DNA of 64,000 nucleotides. It comes from Urechis unicinctus (Eukaryota; Annelida; Polychaeta; Xenopneusta; Urechidae). Below, piece by piece: positions 23,301 to 31,251 of this stretch (its first letter is position 1; every line of letters begins with the position of its first letter). The stretch lies in NCBI GenBank assembly GCA_034190875.2, contig CM067354.1:71670655-71734654 (forward strand). Reading direction: 5' to 3'. The notes beneath the pieces are model-generated. The model was not told the origin of the DNA, searched no databases, and saw nothing but the letters and a program-made list of their open reading frames with translations. The position numbers and the translations under genes were made by a program.

Positions 23301-24145
23301 TTCACGGTTGGCAGTTGACAATTTCATCTGTAATAAAACTTTGGCAGGATCTTCAAACTAATTTTGGCCTTTCATTTCTCCTCACGAGTAGACTGAATCA
23401 AGACTGCCTTGAAAATCTCTTTTCCACCATCAGATTCAAGGGAGGACATCGTGACAATCCAGACACAATTCAGTTTCGCTCAGCATACAGGACTGCTGCT
23501 GTAGACTCCATATTTGTCCTCAGTAAAAACAGCAACTGTGAAGAAGACGTTGACAAATTTCTTATCGATCTAGGTACTTTCACACAGTCATCAATCCATC
23601 AGTCTCCCACTCCCGGTACGATACCTTCTCATGTCATTGATATGTTAGCAGTAGGCAGCAGTCAACACAGTCTTTCATTGCCTGAGGAAAATGTTGCCTC
23701 GTATATCGGTGGTTACTTGGTCAGTAAAGTCCAGAAGAAGTTTACCTGCAACAGTTGTCGTGCAAAGTGGATCCCTGAGTCCCTTCCTAATGATGAGCAG
23801 CTTGTGTTAGTCAATTCCAAGAAATACACTGCTGATAGCAGACTTATTACACCCAGTCAAGTTGTCATTGATTTTGTGTGTGAAATGGAGATTCTCTTTA
23901 AATGTACATTCCCGTGCATTAGTCACAGTGATAAACTGAGATGTAAACTTGTTGGCCGTGCCAGGTCAATAAGTATAGCCCCCCAAATTGTTTGCGATGA
24001 AAGTGGATGTGAAGGTGCCCTGTTATATTTCATCACCCTGTATATGACTGTGAGAATACACCATGCTCTGAAGCAACAAAACCAGTCACTTGGTGTGAAG
24101 GGCCAAAAGCGTAACAGAAAAGCAATGAAGTTTCTGAACCTGTAG
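14307..24145 (+). CDS. THAP9/P-element-like transposase, 4 exons, 828 aa predicted
   Basis: The exons are 14307-14446, 21539-21664, 21878-23225 and 23273-24145; together they make 2487 nt, 829 codons including the stop, with phase conserved at every junction. The introns use CG/GTAAGT...TTTACAG, AA/GTAAAT...GTCTCAG and CAT/GTGAGT...CGGCAG (47 nt). Exons 1-2 build an N-terminal THAP zinc finger: CAAWNC, SFPKD, KWIQNLRRD, CAEHFE; the AVPT that closes it is in exon 3. Exon 3 has a basic/coiled segment and the RNase-H-like transposase core with candidate catalytic acids in VYDEMSIKEN and ICDQGSNNR, plus YDPPHLIKNVRNNL. Exon 4 has LNQDCLENLFSTIR...GGHRDNP, the C-terminal acidic signature of the P/THAP9 family. 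A polyadenylation signal AATAAA is near 24474. Intron 1 holds the LTR retroelement. Intactness is what the sequence shows; activity is unknown. Confidence 0.8.
14712..14716 (+). repeat. left target-site duplication of the LTR element (TACAT/TACA)
   Basis: TACAT precedes the 5' LTR and recurs after the 3' LTR (CTATA/TACAT, about 21388-21392). Because a T is shared with each LTR end, the duplication is 4 or 5 bp. Confidence 0.7.
14716..15053 (+). repeat. 5' long terminal repeat
   Basis: 338 bases match 21047-21388 except for T/C at about position 14771 and a 4-base gap (ACAAGTGGTCAC here, ACAAGTGACTGGTCAC there). It starts TGTGG and ends CTATAT. A perfect palindrome GGTGACGTACGTCACC occupies 14719-14734. 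A splice-donor-like AAAG/GTAAGC lies at 15026/15027 near the LTR end. Confidence 0.92.
15054..15067 (+). promoter_or_regulatory. primer-binding site complementary to tRNA-Leu 3' end
   Basis: TGGTGTCAGAAGTG directly follows the 5' LTR. Its complement CACTTCTGACA-CCA is the 3' terminus of animal tRNA-Leu(CAA). Fourteen bases match; the following bases do not. A tRNA primer fits a Ty3/gypsy- or BEL-like origin. Confidence 0.75.
15068..15380 (+). other. leader region between PBS and first ORF
   Basis: About 310 bases without a recognisable motif. It probably holds the 5' untranslated leader and packaging signals of the LTR element. No alternative start upstream of 15381 reads into the helix-hairpin-helix domain from an ATG. 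Confidence 0.4.
15381..16097 (+). CDS. helix-hairpin-helix (ComEA-like) protein, N-terminal part of the Gag region
   Basis: ATG at 15381 (MMASCDVSF). Residues around 15435-15580 read INYAPANMLCLIPGVGAKL then AAAIVVIREEQGNF, a clear helix-hairpin-helix DNA-binding motif of the ComEA/SLBB-neighbour type (N-A-n-L-n-PGxG-n-A-I-R-G-F). The rest is Gly/Pro/Arg-rich low complexity. Family-like text (ALPRIPPGFEGQK) then continues in another frame (to 16206), so this frame's end at 16097 probably follows a frameshift. A HhH domain at the head of an LTR element polyprotein is unusual. It could bind the element's DNA/RNA or the integration complex; that is inference. Confidence 0.6.
   Translation: MMASCDVSFPRAAPNAPISINYAPANMLCLIPGVGAKLAAAIVVIREEQGNFTEVSLRALLRGSLSSAALALVDFTPNPALGGAGRNDTQRVPPQNSKAWDKGFGGGIQALGASGGSRDAGLHAPGWTGMRKRGSTMELTPSVGGIQVGEEWRSWPRVPSTPAPIPRRVAGLGLDLVSSGLAGVDAVSPPSQSGDVGACGDALLHGVGDFRGYYRRDVPADGGRRALCRGPAPHSSRF
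16098..17423 (+). pseudogene. Gag capsid and CCHC nucleocapsid, frame-broken
   Basis: The Gag-type reading is spread over several frames: to 16206 in one, 16227-16480 in a second, about 16480-16985 back in the first, and 16985-17423 in a third. The capsid-like part (DGVRGWKIFRQRFERYAFA..., then MDELEHRFG, AKFNQATQAPGEDLMEWSD, DNYRVWQTVSRFCQGL) resembles Ty3/gypsy capsid. The zinc knuckle CFRCGKQGHFKREC (about 17280-17322) is a canonical CX2CX4HX4C. At least four frame changes mean no full-length Gag is made from this copy. The density of breaks contrasts with the undamaged TatD ORF downstream. Confidence 0.7.
17424..18340 (+). other. Gag-protease spacer, no intact ORF
   Basis: About 900 bases of the LTR element with only short open frames and several stops. 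It has Pro/Ser/Asp/Glu-rich stretches (around 17564-18159) but no domain I recognise. It may be the decayed C-terminus of Gag or a linker. Confidence 0.4.
18341..18597 (+). pseudogene. retroviral-type aspartic protease remnant
   Basis: The reading SRFTLPVQIVGMTVDAVVD continues TAAEVKIMSDRVFRQL and then LLTAGRETAMSGFVVGSVEL. This is the N-terminal half of a Ty3/gypsy pepsin-like protease, with DTA at the catalytic position where DTG/DSG is usual (DTA occurs in some invertebrate gypsy elements). The second half, including the flap-distal and ILG-type motif, is missing: homology stops at a splice-acceptor-like TGATTTCAG directly before the TatD ATG. An active protease is unlikely. Confidence 0.6.
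18585..18599 (+). promoter_or_regulatory. putative splice acceptor for a TatD subgenomic mRNA
   Basis: TACTCTGATTTCAG/G immediately precedes ATG 18600. Together with AAAG/GTAAGC at 15026/15027 in the 5' LTR it would remove Gag and protease and place the TatD start near the mRNA 5' end, as env mRNAs of retroviruses are made. Both sites are seen; their use is inference. Confidence 0.45.
18600..20969 (+). CDS. TatD-family metal-dependent nuclease fused to a basic N-terminal region, 789 aa
   Basis: The ORF is uninterrupted from ATG 18600, one base after an acceptor-like ATTTCAG. Residues 1-520 are low-complexity with a strongly basic patch (KKARRGRKAKAGDRK, about aa 265) that could be a nuclear signal. 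Residues about 522-789 are a TatD amidohydrolase-fold domain closest in wording to animal TATDN2: FDSHFHMDR (HxH, aa 528/530), AIGLHPKHA, GEVGID (E626), LVLHIRGM (H661), IHLHCFSGS (H694), LLETDAPYF (D745). All expected metal ligands are present, so 3'-5' exonuclease/DNase activity is plausible. It occupies the place where pol or env would be in an ordinary LTR element. Expression could be from an RNA spliced from the LTR donor at 15026. Family identity is sure; role in the element is inference. Confidence 0.85.
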   Translation: MATHNKSGIVARAMQEGLIPARSLVEQLMMCPKITGAQRVEAFVHQVTKAKARKDQQWLRLAAKTALSLQLQSREWIHHNVFPIGLPSRGRVQAPLPAGPSKDYRLALDPSLPHVSANDGASDPERTLQASSGRPVASSGRGMGSSHPDSAGPGLVPMFGASGEGSPLVMGGTRAEVSTSSMELERTGECSDSEPVSILGQLLGRGEDFNLPSSPLSNPTPATGLGPSGHPHRQVECIEGPGVADDLAGPDVRPPSKSRRAGKKARRGRKAKAGDRKQPAAQATAAPALIITLPVKRQKGGAGSSKSKKAHKPMTIGNDPFPQSTANSRPLVVQGGSQGAVSETPRGDMGGHKGKSTPRCPIPGGGDSYASPKTHSFTKHVPEVFNEGLDPMDVTRQRLSVLHVIANYLLGPGRDLKFLVHLAEGLGGFGCQGLREPTGLLKESMREFCRVHEDPVPNSFCLKPPNSPAVLLHWQPLMALLSRLGPRERELVWDLGRRPAQCGRVEGSGAGQRPAEPEPQLPVAFDSHFHMDRALTSLGLSRKSGPSKLFMAAKPQSAFAVDVGGAVANYCDPATYPSVEEIIRLGQHKIRVAIGLHPKHAAKCTSDQMQVMSNLLKRSEVVGLGEVGIDHSVPPAEWGTQQHALHHVLSLLEPRHVLVLHIRGMKGDDGTEAYCCALYQLLGQVPREQRIHLHCFSGSGDVVSRWASKFPNVHFGFTRLVRGFSTCQLEALRSIPLDRLLLETDAPYFNCPSPSHIGVVAALVAREVGKDPVELINITALNTCRLYEM
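21031..21046 (+). promoter_or_regulatory. polypurine tract before the 3' LTR
   Basis: GGTGGGGGGGAG ends at 21046, next to the 3' LTR start TGTGG. It is the expected plus-strand primer position. Confidence 0.75.
21047..21388 (+). repeat. 3' long terminal repeat
   Basis: 342 bases, nearly identical to 14716-15053. The palindrome GGTGACGTACGTCACC is at 21050-21065. The four extra bases complete a stem ACAAGTGA/TCACTTGT. The target duplication TACA(T) follows. Confidence 0.92.
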
Positions 24146-25117
24146 TTGATTTGTTTTTTAACAAGAGATCATTAACTTTATTGCCATGTTTGTCTTATTT
24201 TTTTCCTTTGTAACTGTGATTTAACATTTTACACTATATTTACCCAATATGCCTGTTGCATCATGGAGTAATTGATAATCTAGCTGATAGTCTTTGAATG
24301 TTCAACTACATGGATGTCTTTACTCTGTGTCAATGGGAGGGTCACTCATCATCATTGTTATTATTGCCTTGCTGTAAGACACCATTTATTGTTCTTTTTA
24401 CTTGAATGTGTTTTCCATTTCAAGTTGCATCTCGTTTTGGTGAGTTGCTTGCACACATAAAACCCTGATGGAATAAAACTTTGCAATGCATGTAGAATTA
24501 TTTCCTATCATATTTATTTCCGACAACCATACCATAGACATAGTTTTAATGTTATATTAATGGCCCACTGCACGATATTATATGTCAAGCTATCTCCACT
24601 GCATTGAATCTGAGAAAAGGAGAATTCAAAAATGATATACAGTTGGCTGGATTTTGTGTCAAGTGCAATCCGGTTTACCTAGTGTGTCTGTTAATAATAA
24701 TATTATCCACCTATACGCTTCCTTTCATTGCTATTCAGTCTAATAGAGGTTTGTGTTGATGGGACCAAATTAATGTGAGGTCGTCATCAGCCGGGTAGGC
24801 CATACTGGAACGGGGGTAGGCGGCTCATAAAACATCTAATTCAGTCAATGCGTATATATCACATCCACCTACGATGACGCTATTCACCACTATTTCCTAA
24901 ATGTTAAGGCTGAGCATTAAAAATGTACAATATCCAAGTATCCTATACACTACTTTCAATGTAAGAATGGATTCGCGACACTTGGTCTACGGTCGCCTCT
25001 TGCCTGGACAGACGCATCCAAACTGACCTCATTAACCCTTGCCACCAGGAGGCAGCACTCCGTGGCGAGTTACCATTGCAGAGGGGGCGCTTTCCCTTCT
25101 TGGTATCTAAGTTCTTT
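24146..25117 (+). other. 3' untranslated and subterminal region of the P-like element
   Basis: Non-coding. It has AATAAA at about 24474, then AT-rich sequence and the 3' terminal inverted repeat at about 25088-25117. Subterminal GGCAGCACTCCGTGGCG-type bases may bind transposase, but I cannot show a repeated motif. Confidence 0.5.
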
Positions 25118-25260
25118 GTTCAAAGTCAAAACAAAACCTCTCGGTTCTGCGTATTATTCATGCCTAGCGATTGAAGAAAAAAAATCAATCGAAAATATCA
25201 AAAATTGCGACCTGTATCGCGGATCAAAATTTTTTTTACAAACATCCAAACATAACATAA
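25118..25260 (+). repeat. repeat family A, copy 4, right half
   Basis: It begins with the P-like element's target duplication GTTCAAAG, then TCAAAACAAAACCTCTCGGTTCTGCG and TTGCGACCTGTATCGCGGATC, exactly the continuation expected from 14053-14186. Confidence 0.8.
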
Positions 25261-27900
25261 CAAAACAATATACTGATAGCTCATGAAGGGTAGTTTAGAT
25301 AGCTCCAGTAGATAAGTTGGATAGTTAGGCATGTAGGTTGTTCAGGGAATGGCAGTCTGGTGAATGGAGTACTCAGGGGGGGTATGTAGGTTAATTTAGT
25401 GGATATGCAAGGTTAGTTTGGTAGGTATGGTAGATAGGCTTGAAGGTAGGTTAGGTCTACAATATGACAATCGTTTACATAAACAGAAATTACATCACAG
25501 AGTGTAATGCTAGGTTTCAATTTAAGGAGATCGCTCAGAATTTGGTCGACAGCAACAACAAGTTGTGCGTTATGATGTGTGTCAAAAGCACATTATACCA
25601 CTACATGGTAGCTCATCATAACGTGCCTCTCTCAGCCATGCCCACGAGTGTCCTGCGTATCACATGCAAGCACCGCCCCCTCCCCATATCCCCTCATACA
25701 TAGCCCGTATCTTATAGCCATTCCCTGACTAGCTCACTGCATGTCCGATTAGAATTGGGATAGCATGTGTGAGTAATTGATGGAATCACTGTTACCTTTA
25801 TAACTCAGTGCTATCCTGGCCTCCGAGCTCAAGTTCTTCTTCCAACATCAACATCCTCAAGCGCGTGTATCACATCACCACAAAACTGATTGTTATGCAA
25901 CAGTTTACGCCCCACAGCCCGGAGATTAGACCACAACTCTTGCATTCACAGCATCGAACTTCCTGCCAGCATTGAAATAGCGATTCAAACTCATGTAAAT
26001 TATGCCCAGCCCACTCGATGCTTCCAGTGTACTAACTGAGGCCAATAGGCGAAACAGCATAAATACCCCATTACCATTCACATGCTTGAAGTATGCAAGC
26101 CTGCTTAAATATCCCATTCCTAACTGTAAAGGGTTACAATAGTGTTGTCTACCAGTACAGTGCAGCATTTCTCAAAAACAAATCCAGACCAATTATTATC
26201 CGCCAGCAGGATACCCGGCGCAGCATAAGAAATATATATGGGGTTGAAAGTAAGTGTCCAGGTTAAAACTATGATATAGCTCTTGCAAATTCATATTTAT
26301 TCCAAATGCAACATTTATATTCGACGACGGTGTCACCCTTCTGATTCTCTGCTGTTAACCCCTCATCCTCACTCTTTAATGACCCCACACCCCTGACACA
26401 ATCGGCATTACATTTAGCCATTATGATCAAATATACTTACCAAACGCATGTTTTTGGAGATCGATAGCAAAATCAAAACAAACCTGTCCCACAGAAATCA
26501 ACAGATGCAGACGTCGCACTGTCACCTTGGAGTCCGTGACATTGGAGCGAATTTGCGTCTGCGCGGCATAGGAATCTACTCTACACACCAGACCATGTAA
26601 CAGGATGCGCAGGATTTTTTTCATTCGACCCCTTGATGTCACCACCAACCAGACATAAATCATTTCATCAGCGAAAATTTGTACATTATAGAATGCCTTA
26701 ATGAAGCAGGATTGTTTTGCAATATGCATAGCTGGAATCAATATAGCATTGTGTTATGAATGATACTGGGATTTGGATAGAATACGCTGCACGGATGGTG
26801 GTATTGCAATAATCTGTGGTTCAAGGCCAATTACACCAATGAGGGCATACGTCACCAGTTCCACTAAGTAATTGTAGCTGCGGATAGCGCACACTCATCT
26901 GAGCAATCTGGCATCGTCCAAGTTGACGAACAGCTAAAGCAGTGGATACAATTACAAAGCGCTGCATAAGTGCTTCATTTTATGAGGTGGGATTTAATAT
27001 AGATTTAGCCATGAAACTAATTGACACCTTGCTGGGACAGAAGTCTAACAACCTGACCAAAACATACACAAACATCCAAAATGAATTAATGAAGAAGTAC
27101 AATATGATGGTCAATGATTTTGAAATTTCCATTATCCAGGGCAGGGCCGATTTATGACACAGTGCGAGTATTGTGATGGATTATGCTATGGCTTCAGTAA
27201 GGGTACCAATGTGATGCTCGTCAAAATGAGGGTATGTGAAGGAGCTCATTTCTCTGGAACTCCCCATGGAAACAATGCAACTACGACATAAGAATTAGGA
27301 CCAGATGGTTATGGCTAGCTGTTTGAGGAGCAAACGTTTCCCTTCTAAAAGCTACAGGATTGCCATACGCAGAAATTCCTCCCCTTTCTCGAACCTGTCC
27401 AGCAAAACCTACGTAGAAACTTAGCTGGAACCGACACTACATTGCTCTTCTGTGTATTCTAATGGGGGAGCGATAGTCACCAGAACGAGGTTAATGCATA
27501 CATCCGGGCTGCTAGTTTTAAACAAGTGCGCCTCAACCAACCCACCTTTCATATGGCTAGAGGCGTTAATATATGTGTAAAGAACATATAGAATCCAGTA
27601 GTGATGATATCATCCGGTCAGCTAATGATCTATATATTAATAGGTATAAGCACACAACTATTCTTTTTCAGGGGCGTGTTCTTCTGAGATGTGGAGAAGT
27701 GGGACCCATTGCTGTCGATGCAGAGATACACTGAATTGATACCAGATGGAGAAGGCCTATTATGATGCGCTGATCACCCGAAGGTGGAACACAGCAGGGG
27801 GACGGTCGTCAAGCCCCGCAAACCACTGCTGGCTATCTGCCGCTGACAATGGAGCTGTCAGAAAGAAGAGAGCTGAAATTCCATATCAATGGTAACAGCA
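25261..27900. other. unassigned intergenic DNA
   Basis: No gene is supported. The open frames at 25464-25703, 25926-26168, 26427-26741 and 26942-27157 have no family signature. A short segment near 27355-27410 reads ATGLPYAEIPPLSR, faintly like the N-terminal motif of carboxylesterases, but no other esterase motif follows, so I do not call it. Confidence 0.35.
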
Positions 27901-28125
27901 TTATCACATATCCTCACCATATACTTCATCATATATCTCCATCTTCAAGGCCCGACCCTTTTGCTGTGTAACTAGCCAATCAAAGTCACAAACGGTTAAA
28001 GGGTACCCCACTAATCCATAAACCACCATATCTAGAAATAAAACCGAATAGCCAATAATATACGCCCACCAAATAATGGACACCAATTAAAGCAACCAGC
28101 AATCATAATCGCAATGGACACAATC

Positions 28126-28295
28126 AAAATGACATCGCACAGTAAAGCATCCACCAGCAATCATAATGCACATCGCACAGTAAAGCATCCACCAGCAATC
28201 ATAATGCACATCGCACAGTAAAGCATCAACCAGCAATCATAATGCACATCGCACCGTAAAGCATCCACCAGCAATCATAATGCACATCGCACAGT
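28126..28295 (+). repeat. 38-bp tandem minisatellite, about four units
   Basis: The unit CACATCGCACAGTAAAGCAT + CCACCAGCAATCATAATG is repeated about four times with single-base changes (ACCGTAAAG, CATCAACC). A related degenerate start lies at 28090-28130. There are no unique spacers, so it is not a CRISPR array. Confidence 0.85.
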
Positions 28296-28592
28296 CAAAA
28301 TGTCAAACCGACAGTATACAACAACACAACCGACATCCCTAACCAATCGCGAAATCAACACAGTTTTCAAATGACATATTGTAAACCTCACCACTTCACA
28401 CTCTTCCAATTTCCATGAGCGCTCCCTTTATTTAAAAGAGCCATTGGTTATGCTTAATCTTTGCGTAACGTGCTGCTCTAGCTAGTATAAAATCGTAAAC
28501 GGTCACCCAACTAATGCATAAAAGACCTGTTTGACTGACAAGAAAAACTGAACTTCATGACGACCAACGTTAGCATTATATCCCGTATTTTA

Positions 28593-28602
28593 TATATATA
28601 TA

Positions 28603-28679
<77 letters not shown>

Positions 28680-28765
28680 TATATACACGCGAATACCTAT
28701 ACCCATATGCATCTGTATAAATGAAACGCGAATACCTATATATATATATATATCTATATAAATAT

Positions 28766-28813
<48 letters not shown>

Positions 28814-28880
28814 TACATATATATATATATTTTTTATCTATTCATTTATATATGGAATAGCATATATATTATATATATAT
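28593..28880. repeat. (TA)n microsatellite with a duplicated interruption
   Basis: Long AT alternation is broken by two copies of ACGCGAATACCTATA (about 28686 and 28727). It lies upstream of the collagen-C4-like gene region, as the (TA)n tract at 34565-34768 does for the second copy. Confidence 0.9.
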
Positions 28881-30100
28881 ATCAATATCATCCGGTCCGT
28901 GTAAGCCGCATATGATATCCTTGCCGCCAATATGTATAATCTGCTGACCGTTTTATTAGTACTCTTGTTAGATCACCTTCCGTCTGGGCTTTTGATGTTT
29001 TCCTTTCTTGTCATTGTGCATTTTGACTGGTGGTCAATGCAACATTTATACATTATATTTGTACGTTACTCAATAAGTCATTATTCCACTTTATTCAGTT
29101 TATTCGGTGACGTTATTCTGTTTCCGAAACACTCATGCAATAAAGGAAACACTGCTCGAACTCGATGCTACAAGATTACTGATAAATCTGATATCACAAT
29201 TAACATGCCAACATAGGGTATCATTTATCCCTTTTCCCAATAACTGCTAAGTGTCGCCTGCGGCGTAAAGTAAGTCAGAAAATTCTGAAATGCGTAACGT
29301 TTGCACTAAAGTTCTTCAAATTAAATGGAATAGGCATGCCCTTGTAAGGAATGGTGTATGGACGACTTCACTGTGCTATCCCATATACAACAAGATCTAT
29401 CAGAATAAGGTAGGCACAGATAATCCGTGTGTTCATTGGATTGACATTTCCAGCATCTACAAATAAACCCGAGGTTCTTTTGACATGGTTCATATGCGCG
29501 CGTCCCTCCAAGACACTTTAACTCGGGGAGACAAAGCAGCAGCCAACAAAAATGTGCAGTCTACCCTAGACTCATTCAGCGGCAACATCGCAATTATAAT
29601 ATGGATATTGAACACAATTACTTATTACAAAAATCTAAATGTTGAGTTTTAGTTCCTGCGCATCAGATATACATTGACATTATGCCACGGAAAATATGGA
29701 AGGGCGACCTCATCCTCTTCAGAAAATGGTACCATCATGTTGCATGTCAAAGAGTCCGATTAAGTTTATATCTGCGGCGTTACTTAGCCATGTTCACGTG
29801 AACTTTCAACAATGCCTTCTTCAATAGAGAAGAGAAAAGTCACTCGGGCACGGACACTTTATTCGGATTTCCGGTATGAAAAAGTATCTTGTGTTTTGTG
29901 TCTCGAACAATATTCGTTTCGTGAATTAGATAGTATTCCAAACTGAAAAACAAGCTAAACAAATGTGGCGGATTTCACTAAGCCTTAATAAGACATTAAT
30001 CATTCAATGCCATGATAAATACACATCGGAATGTGTAATAATTCACTACTATAGTAGCGGTCCATTTAAGAAAGTGTTGAGTACTATGAGCGCGAGCACA
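28881..30100. other. unassigned; 3' flank of the collagen-C4-like gene
   Basis: No gene is recognised. From about 29690 on, the sequence (ATGGAAGGGCGACCTCATCC, ATGGTACCATCATGTTGC) is paralogous to about 34850-35320, so the duplication extends beyond the coding part of the collagen-like gene. Confidence 0.5.
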
Positions 30101-31251
30101 TCACACACGTGATTTCTCGGCCATTGTTGTAGTTATGCATGGAAGTGAGCCACAATGTGCTTCTACATTGTACAAGCGAGCTTCGATCTCGTTAGCAAGG
30201 CCTGACTCAGCCGCTTCTGGTGTCTCGTCAAGACACACTGGCTGCATCTTGCCTTTGTGACTATAATGATCAGCCATGAGGTAGCCATGATATTCCTCAG
30301 ACAAGTCATCAGGACACTGAAGCATTGCAGGGAACCTCATTGCCGTGCTTCGCCCGTCAGTATAGCAAACAGCGCCCGGCACATTGCGGTCGTTCAGACT
30401 CTGACCATCAATATTGTCCTTCAGGAACACGTCATTTCTACCGTACTGACGCGTTTCATACTCGGTACCGTAAATGTAACTGTCGACTTGAAATCCATCC
30501 ACATAGCGTCCCCATTGTGGCCGTTCCGGTAAGCAGATCAACTCAGAACTTCCACCAGTATGGTTAGAGTGGGAGCTGGCAGCGTATCCTGTTTAAGTAC
30601 ATACAAGCTCTTCAATACACACATGTATGTTTTCTCTTTTAGTCTAGTTAATTTTATCTGATCGACATTCAGTATGAACATACCAGTATAGACCAAGGAG
30701 GAGTTGGTTGGACACACGGTGCGCCCAGTGGGTGTAGGCAGCACCAACACCACCAGCGCCACCTAGTGAAATATATTAAGAGCCAGGCGTCTTTTATAAG
30801 GGGGAAGATTTACTCGTCACATGCCGCCAGAAACACCACACCCGTTCAGATTCCATATCACTTTTGTGACCGACGGCTGGTTGGAGGTATACAGAGGCTG
30901 GAGCGTCTCCATGACATACATTATTTTACCTGCAGCGTGAGCATCCTCTAGATCGTCCAGCTTCTTCTCCGTCACCTGTCGCCAATAAGCGTTGTCCTCC
31001 AACAGTCTCATATTATGGTCGAGCAGATTGGTGTTCTGTTCGAGCAGCGAGGACACCTGTGGGTGGAGTTCGTTGACTGTGGTCTGCAGCTGCGACAGAG
31101 TACCGTCGACTACGCCACATCCGTCCTCGTGATCCACGTTAAACGTGTACCTACAGGTTTTGGATGAGACTCGATCGCCCACGTCGGTGCTCGTTGCTGA
31201 ACACCAGAGCAGGATCAACAGCAAGGCCGCAGATGCTGCAACTGAGAGCAT
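30101..31251 (-). CDS. short-chain collagen C4-like secreted or type II membrane protein (frame break in exon 2)
   Basis: Exon 1 runs from ATG 31251 to 30930: a hydrophobic N-terminus (LSVAASAALLLILLW, signal peptide or anchor), then a long coiled coil (LQTTVNELHPQVSSLLEQN...DNAYWRQVTEKKLDDLED). Exon 2, 30762-30684, starts GGAGGVGAAYTHW and should continue GRTVCPTNSSLVYTG, but that part is in another frame, so about two bases are missing near 30725. Exon 3, from about 30594 after CTTAAACAG, reads HTGGSSELICLPERPQW, DGFQVDSYIYGTEYET, VCYTDGRSTAMRFPAMLQC, YHGYLMADHYSHKGKMQPVC and LYNVEAHCGSLPC. These are the Cys-rich C-terminal motifs of the short-chain collagen C4-like family. No Gly-X-Y collagen repeat is seen. 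Its usual role is extracellular. This may be a pseudogene or contain a sequencing error. Confidence 0.65.

Larger units (their letters stand above)
14187..25117 (+). mobile_element. P-element/THAP9-like DNA transposon, spliced ORF intact, invaded by an LTR element
   Basis: The terminal inverted repeats are about 31 bp with three mismatches: CAAAGAACTT-(2)-ATACCAAGAAGGGAA-(1)-GCG at 14187-14217, inverted at about 25088-25118. They are flanked by an 8-bp target duplication GTTCAAAG (14179-14186 and 25118-25125), the length P elements make. The interrupted target is repeat family A, and its two halves abut correctly. Without the 6673-bp LTR insertion the element is about 4.25 kb. It encodes one four-exon THAP9-like transposase in the plus direction. 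Confidence 0.85.

Noticed and set aside
27200..27480. Carboxylesterase-like ATGLPYAEIPP segment
   Set aside because: One weak motif only; no GESAG nucleophile elbow or other esterase block in any frame nearby.
28126..28295. Regular 38-bp repeats, considered as a CRISPR-like array
   Set aside because: Units are contiguous without unique spacers, and the setting is eukaryotic.
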